A stretch of DNA of 64,000 nucleotides from LMUY01 sp965276785 (GCA_965276785.1 OZ255629.1:3348001-3412000); one strand, 5' to 3'; counted from the stretch's first letter, positions 33,675 to 41,731 are shown. Numbers and translations are program-made. The notes: generated by a model from the sequence alone, not told the origin.

Positions 33675-33982
33675 ACGAGCCTGGCGATGCACCGGCCCGC
33701 GCGCATCACGACCTCGGCGGGGTGGCGAAGTTCCTGTGCGAGCCGATCGACACCTCGCCGCACGCGCTCACCGCCTTCGACCGCGAGGTGGATGCGCTCA
33801 CCGGGGTGCTACGTGCGCGCGGCCTGATGACGGTGGACGAGATGCGGCGCGGCATTGAGGCGATCCCCGAGGCGGACTATCACCGCCTCGGCTACTATCA
33901 GCGCTGGATGCGCTCGCTGGCCGACAACCTGCTGGCCCGCGGCGTGATTACCGCGGCCGAACTCCGGGTGGCGCTGGAGTGA
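33671..33982 (+). CDS. Nitrile hydratase/thiocyanate hydrolase beta-type N-terminal half
   Basis: A 103-residue helical protein matching the N-terminal half of nitrile hydratase beta subunits. It begins HHDLGGVAKFLCEPID and contains AFDREVDALTGVLRARGLMTVDEMRRGIE and YYQRWMRSLADNLL. R78 in YYQRWM corresponds by position to the active-site Arg of beta subunits that contacts the oxidised Cys ligand. It ends where the C-half gene begins (GTGA overlap), so the beta chain is split in two. Related short proteins are also nitrile hydratase activators (P14K/P15K), so an accessory function is the alternative. The start ATG overlaps the SH3 gene stop. Confidence 0.8.
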   Translation: MNEPGDAPARAHHDLGGVAKFLCEPIDTSPHALTAFDREVDALTGVLRARGLMTVDEMRRGIEAIPEADYHRLGYYQRWMRSLADNLLARGVITAAELRVALE

Positions 33983-34254
33983 TTGCGCCGGGCACCGCGG
34001 TGCGGGTGCGCGACGTTTGGCCGGAGCGGCCGGGGCCGGCGCATGTGCGCACGCCGCATTACCTGCGCGGCCGGCCGGGCGTGGTGGTTCGGCACCTGGG
34101 CGACTTCCCCAACCCTGAGGATCTCGCCTTCGCTCGCCCCGCCGCCCGCCTGCCGCTCTATCACGTCGCCTTCGACCCGGCAGCGATTTGGGCCGATGCC
34201 AATGGCGCGCAACTCTTGGTGGAGCTGTTCGAACCATGGCTGCAGACGGTCTAG
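33979..34254 (+). CDS. Nitrile hydratase/thiocyanate hydrolase beta-type C-terminal half (SH3-like)
   Basis: A 91-residue SH3-like barrel equal to the C-terminal half of nitrile hydratase beta, or to a thiocyanate hydrolase small subunit. It has IAPGTAVRVRDVWPERPGPAHVRTPHYLRGRPGVV, LPLYHVAFDPAAIW and LFEPWL. R30 in YLRGRPG lies where the second active-site Arg of the beta chain sits. It starts with GTG overlapping the preceding stop, and its end overlaps the alpha-type gene by 19 bases. Full-length beta subunits are about 220 residues; the two halves here add to 194. Confidence 0.82.
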   Translation: MIAPGTAVRVRDVWPERPGPAHVRTPHYLRGRPGVVVRHLGDFPNPEDLAFARPAARLPLYHVAFDPAAIWADANGAQLLVELFEPWLQTV

Positions 34255-34829
34255 ACCTGCTCACCGCCGAGAGCGGCCGCTTGCTCGGCGCCATCCGCAG
34301 CCTGTTGGCGGCCAAAGGCTTGGTGAGCGACGAGGACATCGCCACGCGCATCCGGATCACGGATACCGCCAGCCCGGCTGGCGGCGCGCGCATGGTGGCC
34401 CGCGCCTGGGTGGACCCGGGCTACCGCGCCCTGATGCTGCAGGACGGCACGGCGGCGGCCGACCGGCTTGGCATTCCGATGCGCGGCGCCCCGCCGCTTG
34501 GCGTGCTGGCCAACGAGCCCGGGCTGCACCACCTGGTGGTGTGCACGCTGTGCTCCTGTTACCCACGCGCGGTGCTGGGCTATCCGCCGTTTTGGTATAA
34601 GTCCGCCGCTTATCGCGCCCGCGCCGTGCGCGACCCGGTGAGCGTGTTGCGCGAGTGGCACACGGAACTGCCGCCGGGCACCGCCATCCGAGTGGTGGAC
34701 AGCACCGCCGACTACCGCTGGATGGTGCTGCCGCAACGGCCGGCCGGCACGGAGGGTTGGACCGAGCCGCAACTGGCCGCCATCGTCGCGGAAACCGACA
34801 TGGTCGGCGCGACGGTGCCGCAACCGTAA
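34236..34829 (+). CDS. Cobalt-type nitrile hydratase alpha / thiocyanate hydrolase gamma-type subunit
   Basis: A 197-residue catalytic subunit. The metal-claw motif C103-T-L-C106-S-C108 (VVCTLCSCYP) is intact. Thr in the second place is the signature of the non-corrin cobalt type (iron types have Ser). Other family sequence includes GARMVARAWVDPGYRALML, ANEPGLHHLVVC, PFWYKSAAYRARAVRDP and RVVDSTADYRWMVLPQRPAGTEGW. The reaction is nitrile to amide hydration, or thiocyanate to COS and ammonia. Sequence alone does not decide between them. No activator gene for cobalt insertion is recognised unless the N-half protein is one. The ATG at 34236 follows the family start. Confidence 0.9.
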   Translation: MAADGLDLLTAESGRLLGAIRSLLAAKGLVSDEDIATRIRITDTASPAGGARMVARAWVDPGYRALMLQDGTAAADRLGIPMRGAPPLGVLANEPGLHHLVVCTLCSCYPRAVLGYPPFWYKSAAYRARAVRDPVSVLREWHTELPPGTAIRVVDSTADYRWMVLPQRPAGTEGWTEPQLAAIVAETDMVGATVPQP

Positions 34830-34879
34830 CAGCAAGGCTGCGTTGCGACCGTATTCGTTCCTGTTTCGAGGAGGTTCCG

Positions 34880-35083
34880 ATGAAGTCTCTTGCCCTGGTT
34901 AGCGCGTTGGCGCTTGGCATGATCGTTTGGACAATGGCGCCGAATGCGGTCCTGGCCGCCAATGCCAAGCACCCTTACACCAACGTCCATAAGGCGACCG
35001 ACAAAGGCAATGACACGGGCGACGCTGCTGTTGCCAAGCTGAACCAGCAGCAGCTCGACCAGATCAAGTCGGGCCAGAAGTAA
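34880..35083 (+). CDS. Small secreted protein
   Basis: A 67-residue protein with a clear Sec signal (MKSLALVSALALGMIVWTMAPNAVLAA, cleaved near residue 26-28) and a 40-residue mature part, NAKHPYTNVHKATDKGNDTG..., rich in Lys, Asp and Gln. The GAGGAGG-type ribosome site is strong. No Cys is present in the mature part. The function is unknown; it is only 50 bases after the hydratase alpha gene and 10 bases before phhB. Confidence 0.7.
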   Translation: MKSLALVSALALGMIVWTMAPNAVLAANAKHPYTNVHKATDKGNDTGDAAVAKLNQQQLDQIKSGQK

Positions 35084-35093
35084 GCCGCGCGTC

Positions 35094-35384
35094 GTGGCTC
35101 CGCCACGTTTGACCGAGGCGGAGATCACCTCGCTCGCCAACGCCCTGCCCGGCTGGCGCCATCAGCCGCCGAGCTTGGTGCGGGAGCTCAAGTTCGCCGA
35201 CTTTAAAGCCGCCTGGGGCTTCATGTCCCAGGTCGCTCTGCTTGCCGAGAAGAGCGACCATCATCCGGATTGGTCGAACTCGTATAATCAGGTGCGGATT
35301 AGCCTTAGCACGCACGACGCCGGTGGGCTGACCGAGCGGGATGTGGCGCTGGCCACCGCCATTGACGGGCTTATCTCACGGTAA
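35094..35384 (+). CDS. phhB: Pterin-4a-carbinolamine dehydratase
   Basis: A 96-residue PCD/DCoH enzyme that dehydrates 4a-hydroxytetrahydropterin during aromatic amino acid hydroxylation. The catalytic motif is visible as AEKSDHHPDWSNSYNQVRISLSTHDAGGLTERD, with the HHP and W conserved. The start is GTG at 35094. The last 14 bases overlap the convergent queC gene, so the two transcripts share 3' sequence. Confidence 0.92.
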   Translation: MAPPRLTEAEITSLANALPGWRHQPPSLVRELKFADFKAAWGFMSQVALLAEKSDHHPDWSNSYNQVRISLSTHDAGGLTERDVALATAIDGLISR

Positions 35385-36096
35385 GAGTACTTTGGTAGCG
35401 TTCCCAGCCAACTGCCCGTAGCACGCAGGCCGGGCATCGTCCGCAGCCATAGCCCCAATCGTGCCGCTGCGTGCGATCACCCAGGTAGCAGCTATGGGTG
35501 TCCTCCACGAGCAGATGCACCAGGCGGCTGCCGCCGAGTTGTTCGGCCATATGCCAGGTCTGCGCCTTGTCGCGCCACATCAGGGGTGTGTGCAGCACCA
35601 ATCGACGGTCCAGGCCCAGACTGAGCGCCACCTGTAGCGCCTTGATTGTGTCGTCGCGGCAGTCCGGGTAGCCGGAATAGTCGGTCTCGCACATGCCGCC
35701 GACCAAGTGGCGTAAGCCTCTGCGATAAGCCAGAGCGGCGGCATAGGTAAAGAACAGCAGGTTGCGGCCGGGCACGAAGGTGGAGGGCAGGCCGCTTTCG
35801 GCGAAGCTGATCTCCTGGTCGCGCGTGAGCGCCGTCTCCGAGAGGGCGCCGAGCGTGGCCAAGTCCAGCACATGGTCCGGACCCAACCGTGCCGCCCAGT
35901 CCGCCGAGAGCGCGGCGAGCCCCTCCCGCACGGGGGCGCGGACGTCGAGTTCGACCCGGTGGCGTTGGCCATAGTCGAACCCGATAGTCTCGACGTGGGC
36001 GAAGCGCTCCAGCGCCCAGGCCAGGCAGGTGGCGCTGTCTTGCCCGCCGCTGAACAGGACGAGGGCGTGGTCGGGGGAAGGAGGGGTTTGCGCCAT
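35371..36096 (-). CDS. queC: 7-cyano-7-deazaguanine synthase
   Basis: A 241-residue QueC that converts 7-carboxy-7-deazaguanine to preQ0 with ATP and ammonia on the way to queuosine. The PP-loop ALVLFSGGQDSATCLAWAL is at residues 11-29. ETDYSGYPDCRDD follows, and the four-Cys zinc site is in CYLGDRTQRHDWGYGCGRCPAC. It is a single gene here; queD, queE and queF are not adjacent. The upstream 97 bases hold no preQ1 riboswitch that I can fold by eye. Confidence 0.95.
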   Translation of the reverse strand: MAQTPPSPDHALVLFSGGQDSATCLAWALERFAHVETIGFDYGQRHRVELDVRAPVREGLAALSADWAARLGPDHVLDLATLGALSETALTRDQEISFAESGLPSTFVPGRNLLFFTYAAALAYRRGLRHLVGGMCETDYSGYPDCRDDTIKALQVALSLGLDRRLVLHTPLMWRDKAQTWHMAEQLGGSRLVHLLVEDTHSCYLGDRTQRHDWGYGCGRCPACVLRAVGWERYQSTLTVR

Positions 36097-36193
36097 TGCG
36101 GGGTCCTAAAGCATCTGGTTTATGGCCGGTCCGCGCTAGATTAAGGTGGAGGGTGAACGAGCCACTGAGCCACTCTAAGCTAGAACGGCGCAC

Positions 36194-36463
36194 ATGCCGC
36201 TGACGCAGGAGCAGGAAGAGCGCGATTACGAGCTAAGGATCGAGCAGATGCAGACCAACATCGAAAAGCTGCGCGCGGACATGAAGTGGGAGAATCGCAA
36301 GTTTGCGGTGCAGGTTATCGTAGGAGCCGCAGTTTGCGTCGGCGCGGGCGTGGCACTTGCCAACTACGTCAACAGCCGCCCGCCCGCCCCCTCACCGCCA
36401 GCCCCGCCGCCGCAGATTATCTACATTCAGCCGGGGCCACCACCATCCACAGCTCGACCGTAG
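36194..36463 (+). CDS. Small single-pass membrane protein
   Basis: An 89-residue protein. A charged coiled-coil-like N-terminus (residues 4-35, EQEERDYELRIEQMQTNIEKL) leads to one membrane helix (about residues 38-58, FAVQVIVGAAVCVGAGVALANYV). A Pro-rich tail (RPPAPSPPAPPPQ) ends it. The layout suggests a cytoplasmic coiled coil tethered to the membrane. No known family is recognised. Confidence 0.65.
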   Translation: MPLTQEQEERDYELRIEQMQTNIEKLRADMKWENRKFAVQVIVGAAVCVGAGVALANYVNSRPPAPSPPAPPPQIIYIQPGPPPSTARP

Positions 36464-36495
36464 CTTCGGATTGATTGAGGCCGATTGGGCGGGAG

Positions 36496-36753
36496 TTAGT
36501 GCCTGAAACAAACCCTTGCCCAGACGGGCGCATCATCCTGGCAATGCCACTCGACACCAAAACCGGTGGGGGGCACCCACCAAAGAAGCTTGGGGTCATT
36601 GGTCAAAAGCCAGATTGCTCCTGCTGACCCCGTCAGCAAGGCGACGTCAATCACCGACCAGACCGCCACCCGACGATAGTCGGACACCGCCAAAGCCTCT
36701 CGGGCTTGTAGCGTTGCACTTCCGGTCAGCACGATTAACGCTGCTGCCAACAT
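36496..36753 (-). CDS. Possible small membrane protein
   Basis: From ATG 36753 an 85-residue product has a hydrophobic N-terminus (MLAAALIVLTGSATLQA) and a second hydrophobic stretch (AVWSVIDVALLTGSAGAIWLL). The C-terminus is rich in Trp and Cys. A GTGAGG site lies too far upstream to be convincing. It may be real, but no family is recognised and the region could be noncoding. Confidence 0.35.
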   Translation of the reverse strand: MLAAALIVLTGSATLQAREALAVSDYRRVAVWSVIDVALLTGSAGAIWLLTNDPKLLWWVPPTGFGVEWHCQDDAPVWARVCFRH

Positions 36754-36897
36754 TGTTGGCAAGTTTGAGCCTCACCATGTCCTGTGGCAGAGAGCAAGGC
36801 GGCCCCCGGGGGTTGAAGAGCGTCAATGGCTCAAGGCCTCCTACAATGCGTCGCTCAAATCATGAGATGGCAGAGCGGCGACAATGCCACGGACTGC

Positions 36898-37656
36898 TCA
36901 CTCGACGAAGATGATCCGCGCGGTCTGCGGCCCGGGCACCTTCAAGCCCATCACCGACTGGACCACCCCCAACTCCCGCGCCTGGTCCGCCGTGTAGACC
37001 ACCTGGCTGCGCCCGAAGCGCTCGATCTCCTCCGGCGTCAATTTCGTCCGGTCGCGGTAGATCTGCTCCATGGTCTCCGCCACGGTGCGCAATTGGGCGG
37101 ATTGTTCCTGCATCTGCTGCTCGCTCATCACGCCCGCGAGCGGGGCCTGGCTGGGGTGGAACAGGAAATGCGCGGTCGGGTCGGCCGACCGGCCGTCGCC
37201 GGCCAGGAACAGCACGGTTGCTGCCGACGCGACAATCCCTTGCGCATGGGTTGAGAGTTGCAGCGGAAGCGCCCGGAGGAAGCTGTAGGTGACCAGCGTC
37301 TCCAGGATTTGGCCGCCGGGCGAGCTGATCACCAGCACGACCTGTGATACGCCGGCCTCCACCAGCGCCGTGAGTTGATGGCGCAAGCCGCGCATCGAAT
37401 TCAGGTCGAGCGCCTGGTCGAAGAACACGTAGTAAATCTTGGTCTTGTCGATGGCGGTCACCGCAGGCGCGGCAGGCCGCGGCGGCGCGGGGACGACGGG
37501 CGGTGCGGGCGTGGTGACCAGCGGCGGCGGGGTGGGCGCCGCGGTGGACGGCGGCAGGGGCGTCACCTGCGCGCGGGCAACGCCAGGTGCCATCACGCCA
37601 GCCAAGCCCAGCAGGGCGACGCGCCGGCCCACCGCTTCACTTTGGTTCCGCCTCAA
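36898..37656 (-). CDS. Exported ClpP/SDH-class serine protease-like protein
   Basis: A 252-residue protein with an N-terminal signal (RRVALLGLAGVMAPGVARAQ; twin Arg at 11-12, Tat or Sec), a Pro-rich linker (residues 32-66), and a ClpP/crotonase-fold domain. VLVISSPGGQILE, then S144 in GIVASAATVLFLAGDGR, and H167 in HFLFHPSQ match the Ser-His placement of ClpP proteases (23 residues apart), so it is probably catalytic. The start is a TTG at 37656 overlapping the stop of the ABC exporter gene (TTGA), so the two are translationally coupled. The nearest internal ATG would remove the signal. It is probably periplasmic. What it cleaves is unknown, and it may act on the exporter's cargo. Confidence 0.75.
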   Translation of the reverse strand: MRRNQSEAVGRRVALLGLAGVMAPGVARAQVTPLPPSTAAPTPPPLVTTPAPPVVPAPPRPAAPAVTAIDKTKIYYVFFDQALDLNSMRGLRHQLTALVEAGVSQVVLVISSPGGQILETLVTYSFLRALPLQLSTHAQGIVASAATVLFLAGDGRSADPTAHFLFHPSQAPLAGVMSEQQMQEQSAQLRTVAETMEQIYRDRTKLTPEEIERFGRSQVVYTADQARELGVVQSVMGLKVPGPQTARIIFVE

Positions 37657-39374
37657 ACCGCCTCCCCAAACTGCGCGGCGTGCAGCCGTTGATACACCCC
37701 GCCCGCCTGCAGCAACTCGCCATGCGCTCCCTGCTCCGCGACGCCCGCCGCGTCCACCACCACGATGCGGTCGGCGTTGCGGATGGTGGCGAGGCGGTGC
37801 GCGATCACCAACGTGGTGCGGCCCGCCGCCAGCGCGGCCAAGGCCTGCTGCACCGCCCGCTCGGTCTCGGTGTCCAGCGCGCTGGTCGCCTCGTCCAGGA
37901 TCAGGATCGGCGGGTTCTTCAGGAACATGCGGGCAATCGCCAGCCGCTGCTTTTGCCCGCCCGACAGCTTCACGCCGCGCTCGCCCACCACCGTGCCCAG
38001 CCCGTTCGGCAGCGACTCGATCACTGTGTCGAGCTGCGCCCGCCGGGCGGCGTCGCGGATGGCCGCTTCGTCCGCGTCCAGCCGGCCATAGGCGATGTTC
38101 TCCCGCATGGTGCCGCCGAACAGGAAAACGTCCTGCTGCACGATACCGATTTGGCGGCGCAGCGAGGCCAGCGTCATCGCACGGATGTCGACCCCGTCGA
38201 CGGTGATGCGGCCGCCGGTCACCTCGTAGAACCGCGGCAGCAGCGAGCACAGCGTGGTCTTGCCCGCGCCGGACGGGCCGACGAAGGCCACTGTCTCCCC
38301 GGCTGCGATGGTGAGGTCCACGTCGCGCAACACCAGCCTGCCATCGCCATAGCCGAATTGGACGCCGTGGTATCGGATGTCGCCGTGCAGCCGCCCGATT
38401 GGCACAGCACCGGGCGCGTCCACGATGTCGGGCTCGATGTCGATCAGCTCGCAGTAACGGCGGAAGCCGGCGACCCCCTTGGGATAGGTCTCCAGCACGC
38501 CGTTGATCTTGTCCACGGGGCGGAGGAACACGCCCACCAGCAGCAGGAAGGAGATGAACCCGCCCTCGGACAACTCGCCGTGCAGCACGAACCAGGTGCC
38601 GGCCACCATCACCACCATCTGCGTCAGCCGCATGCCGAGATAAGTGATGGAAGTGGAGGCGGCCATCAGCCGGTAGGCCTGCAGCTTAGTGCGGCGGTAT
38701 TGCGCGTTGTCGGCGGCGAACAGGCGGCGCTCGTGCTCCTCGTTGGCGAAAGCCTGCACCACCCGCATCCCGCCCACATTCTCTTCCACCCGGGCATTGA
38801 ACGCGCCCACTTGGCGGAACAGGGCACGGAAGTTCTGCGTCATGCGGTTGCCGTAGCGGGTGGAGATCACCGTCACCGCGGGCGTGATCACGGTGGTCAG
38901 CAACGCCAGCTTGACGTTGATGAAGAACATCAGCGCAAACGCCCCCGCGAAGGTCATCAGCGCGATGAACAGGTCTTCCGGGCCGTGATGCGCCACTTCA
39001 CCGACATCTTCCAAGTCTTTGGTGATGTGGGTGATGAGGTTGCCGGTCTTGCTGTTGTCGTAGAACGAGAACGACAGTTTCTGCAGGTGGTCGAACGCCC
39101 GGCGGCGCATCTCGGTCTCGATGTTGATGCCGAGGTGGTGGCCCCAGTAGGTGACCACCGCCATCAGCCCGGTGTTCAGCAGGTACACCGCCAGCAGCAC
39201 CGCGGAGGCCAGCAGGATGAGGCCCCAGTCGCGGCCCGGCAGCAGTTGGTCGACGAAGCCGCGCATGGCCATGGGAAAGCCCAGCTCAAGCAACCCGGCG
39301 ATCACTGCGCAGCCGAAATCCAGCGCGAAGAGGCGGCGGTAGGGCCGATAATAGGCGAAGAACCGGGCGAGCAT
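37653..39374 (-). CDS. ABC exporter, fused permease and ATPase (MsbA-like)
   Basis: A 573-residue half-transporter. Six membrane helices fill residues about 15-290. The ATPase has Walker A GPSGAGKTTLCSLL, the signature LSGGQKQRLAIARM, Walker B ILILDEATSALD, and the switch His in VIAHRL. It should work as a homodimer in the inner membrane, exporting a lipid, glycolipid or drug. I chose ATG 39374; an in-frame TTG at 39401 would add nine residues and neither has a good ribosome site. The exported ClpP-like gene follows with a 4-base overlap. Confidence 0.9.
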   Translation of the reverse strand: MLARFFAYYRPYRRLFALDFGCAVIAGLLELGFPMAMRGFVDQLLPGRDWGLILLASAVLLAVYLLNTGLMAVVTYWGHHLGINIETEMRRRAFDHLQKLSFSFYDNSKTGNLITHITKDLEDVGEVAHHGPEDLFIALMTFAGAFALMFFINVKLALLTTVITPAVTVISTRYGNRMTQNFRALFRQVGAFNARVEENVGGMRVVQAFANEEHERRLFAADNAQYRRTKLQAYRLMAASTSITYLGMRLTQMVVMVAGTWFVLHGELSEGGFISFLLLVGVFLRPVDKINGVLETYPKGVAGFRRYCELIDIEPDIVDAPGAVPIGRLHGDIRYHGVQFGYGDGRLVLRDVDLTIAAGETVAFVGPSGAGKTTLCSLLPRFYEVTGGRITVDGVDIRAMTLASLRRQIGIVQQDVFLFGGTMRENIAYGRLDADEAAIRDAARRAQLDTVIESLPNGLGTVVGERGVKLSGGQKQRLAIARMFLKNPPILILDEATSALDTETERAVQQALAALAAGRTTLVIAHRLATIRNADRIVVVDAAGVAEQGAHGELLQAGGVYQRLHAAQFGEAV

Positions 39375-39526
39375 GGCCGAGACATAGCTACGCGGCGGCA
39401 ACGTGTCGACTTGCTGCCATGCACCATACGCAGGGAAGCCAAGCGTTCGTACCCCAGGAAAATGCTTTCGTTAATTCGGTGCGCTGCGTTAACTGAATCT
39501 TCACCGAACAAGTGTTTGGTAGGACG

Positions 39527-40123
39527 ATGCAGGTCAGTTTGGAACAACCCCGATCGGAACGCCGATCTGACATCTTGGAGAAAGCCGCATATCTGTTCGG
39601 CTCTAAGGGCTATGGCCGCACCTCCATGCGGGACATTGCCGGGGCGGTCGGAATTCTGCCCGGCTCGATGTATTACCATTTCCCCTCCAAGGAGGCCTTG
39701 CTCGCCGCCATCCATGAGGAGGCGGTGACGCGGGCGACCGCGGCGGTCGAGACAGCGGTGGCGCAGCACGGCGATCCGTGGGACCGGTTGGAGGCTGCCG
39801 CCGTGGCCCATCTCGGCTTGCTGCTCACCGGCGGAGCACTGGCGGCGGTGATCGCGCGCGGCCCGGCCGAAGGTGGCGACGTGGTTGCCGAACTGGTCCG
39901 CCAACGGCACCGCTACGAGGCACTGTTCCGGGACTTGGTGGCGGCCGTCTCGCTACCGCCCGGGGTGGCGCCGGGTCCGTTCCGGCTTGCCCTGCTGGGC
40001 GCATTGAATTGGGCGCTCACCTGGTACCGGCCTGAGGGTGACCCGCCCGAGGTCGTGGCGCGCGACCTGTTTGCCATCTTCCGTGCCGGCCAGCCTGCAG
40101 CTTCAAACGAGAGACAGTCCTGA
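39527..40123 (+). CDS. TetR-family transcriptional regulator
   Basis: A 198-residue regulator. The N-terminal helix-turn-helix (ILEKAAYLFGSKGYGRTSMRDIAGAVGILPGSMYYHFPSKEALLAAI) is a textbook TetR domain. The C-terminal domain binds an unknown ligand. Its last base overlaps the first base of the phaZ start (TGATG), so it is co-transcribed and probably controls PHA depolymerase. An earlier in-frame GTG at 39512 is also possible. The divergent ABC exporter, 150 bases away, could be a second target. Confidence 0.9.
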   Translation: MQVSLEQPRSERRSDILEKAAYLFGSKGYGRTSMRDIAGAVGILPGSMYYHFPSKEALLAAIHEEAVTRATAAVETAVAQHGDPWDRLEAAAVAHLGLLLTGGALAAVIARGPAEGGDVVAELVRQRHRYEALFRDLVAAVSLPPGVAPGPFRLALLGALNWALTWYRPEGDPPEVVARDLFAIFRAGQPAASNERQS

Positions 40124-41343
40124 TGCTTTACCAGATGTATGAGTGGCAGCGAATGGCGATGCAGCCGATGCGCGCCATGGTCTCCAACGCGCTATCGATC
40201 ATGGACATGCCGGCTAACCCGCTGCGGGAGACCCCATTCGGCCGGGTTACCGCTGCGGCGCTGGATGCGTTTGAGCACACCACGCGCAAGTTCCTCAAGC
40301 CCAGTTTCGGCCACGCCACCACCCGGATTGCGGGAGAGCCCGTGGCCGTGACCGAGGAGGTGGCGCTTCGGCTGCCCTGGTGCGACCTGCTGCATTTCCG
40401 CCGGGCAGCGGCCCGGCCGGACGACCCGGTGTTGCTGATCGTGGCCCCCATGTCGGGCCATTTCGCAACCTTGCTGCGCGGCACGGTGCAGGCCTTCTTG
40501 CCCGACCACGACGTCTACATCACCGATTGGCACGATGCGAAGGAGATGCCGCTCAGCGAACCAGTCTTCGACCTGGACGACTACATCGACTACGTTGAGC
40601 GGTTCTGCCGCCATCTTGGCCCGCAAACGCACCTGCTGGCCGTGTGCCAGCCGGCCGTCCCCGTGCTGGCCAGCACGGCGCTGATGAACGCAGATGCGAA
40701 TGCGCCTGCGCCGCGCTCGATTACGCTGATCGGCGGTCCGATCGACACGCGGGAGGCGCCGACCGAGGTCAACAAGTTCGCCAAGAAGCACGACCTGAAC
40801 TGGTTCAAAGCGAACACCATCCACACCGTCCCGTTCGGTGCGCCTGGGTTCATGCGGCCGGTCTATCCGGGCTTTCTGCAACTCGCCGGTTTCATGGCCA
40901 TGAACATCGGCCGCCACATGCAGGCGCATTGGCAGATGTTCGCCCATCTGGTGGACGGGGATGGCGAGCCGCTCGCTGCCAAGCGCGCCTTCTACGACGA
41001 GTACCGTTCGGTGATGGACCTGTCGGCCGAGTTTTACCTGCAGACGATTGAGGCTGTGTTCCAGGAGCACCTGCTTCCGCGCGGATTGCTGGTGTCGCGC
41101 GACCGCTTGGTTGACCCGGCGGCCATTACCCGCACCGCAATCATGACCGTGGAGGGCGAGCGGGACGATATCTCTGGCCTGGGGCAGACCCGCGTCACTC
41201 ATCAACTGACGCCGCATTTGGCTCAGGACAAGCATGAGCATCTGGAACAGGCGGGCGTGGGGCACTATGGGCTGTTCAACGGCGCCCGCTTCCGCCACGA
41301 GATCGCTCCCCGCATCAAGACCTTTATCGCCCGCCATAATTGA
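40123..41343 (+). CDS. phaZ: Intracellular polyhydroxyalkanoate depolymerase
   Basis: A 406-residue cytoplasmic PHB/PHA depolymerase of the PhaZ1 type. It has an alpha/beta hydrolase fold with Cys instead of Ser in the lipase box: LLAVCQPAVPVLA, C175. The conserved HDVYITDWHDA, FDLDDYIDYVERF, GGPIDTRE and GHYGLFNG segments are present, the last holding the catalytic His. It releases 3-hydroxybutyrate from storage granules. The TetR gene overlaps it by one base. The CoA-transferase pair at 15.6-17.0 kb may use the downstream products. Confidence 0.94.
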   Translation: MLYQMYEWQRMAMQPMRAMVSNALSIMDMPANPLRETPFGRVTAAALDAFEHTTRKFLKPSFGHATTRIAGEPVAVTEEVALRLPWCDLLHFRRAAARPDDPVLLIVAPMSGHFATLLRGTVQAFLPDHDVYITDWHDAKEMPLSEPVFDLDDYIDYVERFCRHLGPQTHLLAVCQPAVPVLASTALMNADANAPAPRSITLIGGPIDTREAPTEVNKFAKKHDLNWFKANTIHTVPFGAPGFMRPVYPGFLQLAGFMAMNIGRHMQAHWQMFAHLVDGDGEPLAAKRAFYDEYRSVMDLSAEFYLQTIEAVFQEHLLPRGLLVSRDRLVDPAAITRTAIMTVEGERDDISGLGQTRVTHQLTPHLAQDKHEHLEQAGVGHYGLFNGARFRHEIAPRIKTFIARHN

Positions 41344-41446
41344 CCGGAACAGGCAACGGACGGCAAACTATGGCTCGGCCGCGCCGGTCGGCGAACGGGT
41401 GTCCGCAGGTTGTGTTTAGGGCTGGCTGCATTGTAGGGGGTCTTCG

Positions 41447-41719
41447 ATGAGAAGGAGGATTGTAGCTGCGGCAGTGCTTGCGGTGGCGTCAACCGCATCT
41501 CCACAGCGTGTCTTTGCCCTTGGTTGTGATGCCAAGACGCAAGTTCCGGGGCATATCGCAGGTAATCTCGGGATCACCGACGATGTGCCGACCACACCAT
41601 GCCCGATCGGTCACTATGCCGCGTTGCAGAAAAAGCGGAACGGCTCAGCGCTTTTTGCTCGCCCTTTGGGAGGGAATAACGGGCAGACCGATCCACAACA
41701 AACCAACTCTCAGCAGTAA
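41447..41719 (+). CDS. Small secreted Gln-tailed protein 1
   Basis: A 90-residue protein with a Sec signal (RRRIVAAAVLAVASTASPQRVFA) and a mature part containing two Cys (GCDAKTQVPGHIAGN and TPCPIGHYAAL), probably disulfide-bonded in the periplasm. It ends in an Asn/Gln-rich tail (QTDPQQTNSQQ). The preceding AGAAGGAG is a good ribosome site. The gene 13 bases downstream also encodes a secreted protein with a Cys pair, a G-H-x-A-G unit and a Gln tail, so they look like diverged relatives. The function is unknown. Confidence 0.65.
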   Translation: MRRRIVAAAVLAVASTASPQRVFALGCDAKTQVPGHIAGNLGITDDVPTTPCPIGHYAALQKKRNGSALFARPLGGNNGQTDPQQTNSQQ

Positions 41720-41731
41720 CGGAGCCGCCTT

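Noticed and set aside
36097..36193. preQ1 riboswitch ahead of queC
   Set aside because: The 97-base leader lacks the C-rich hairpin and A-rich tail of known preQ1 classes as far as I can fold by eye.
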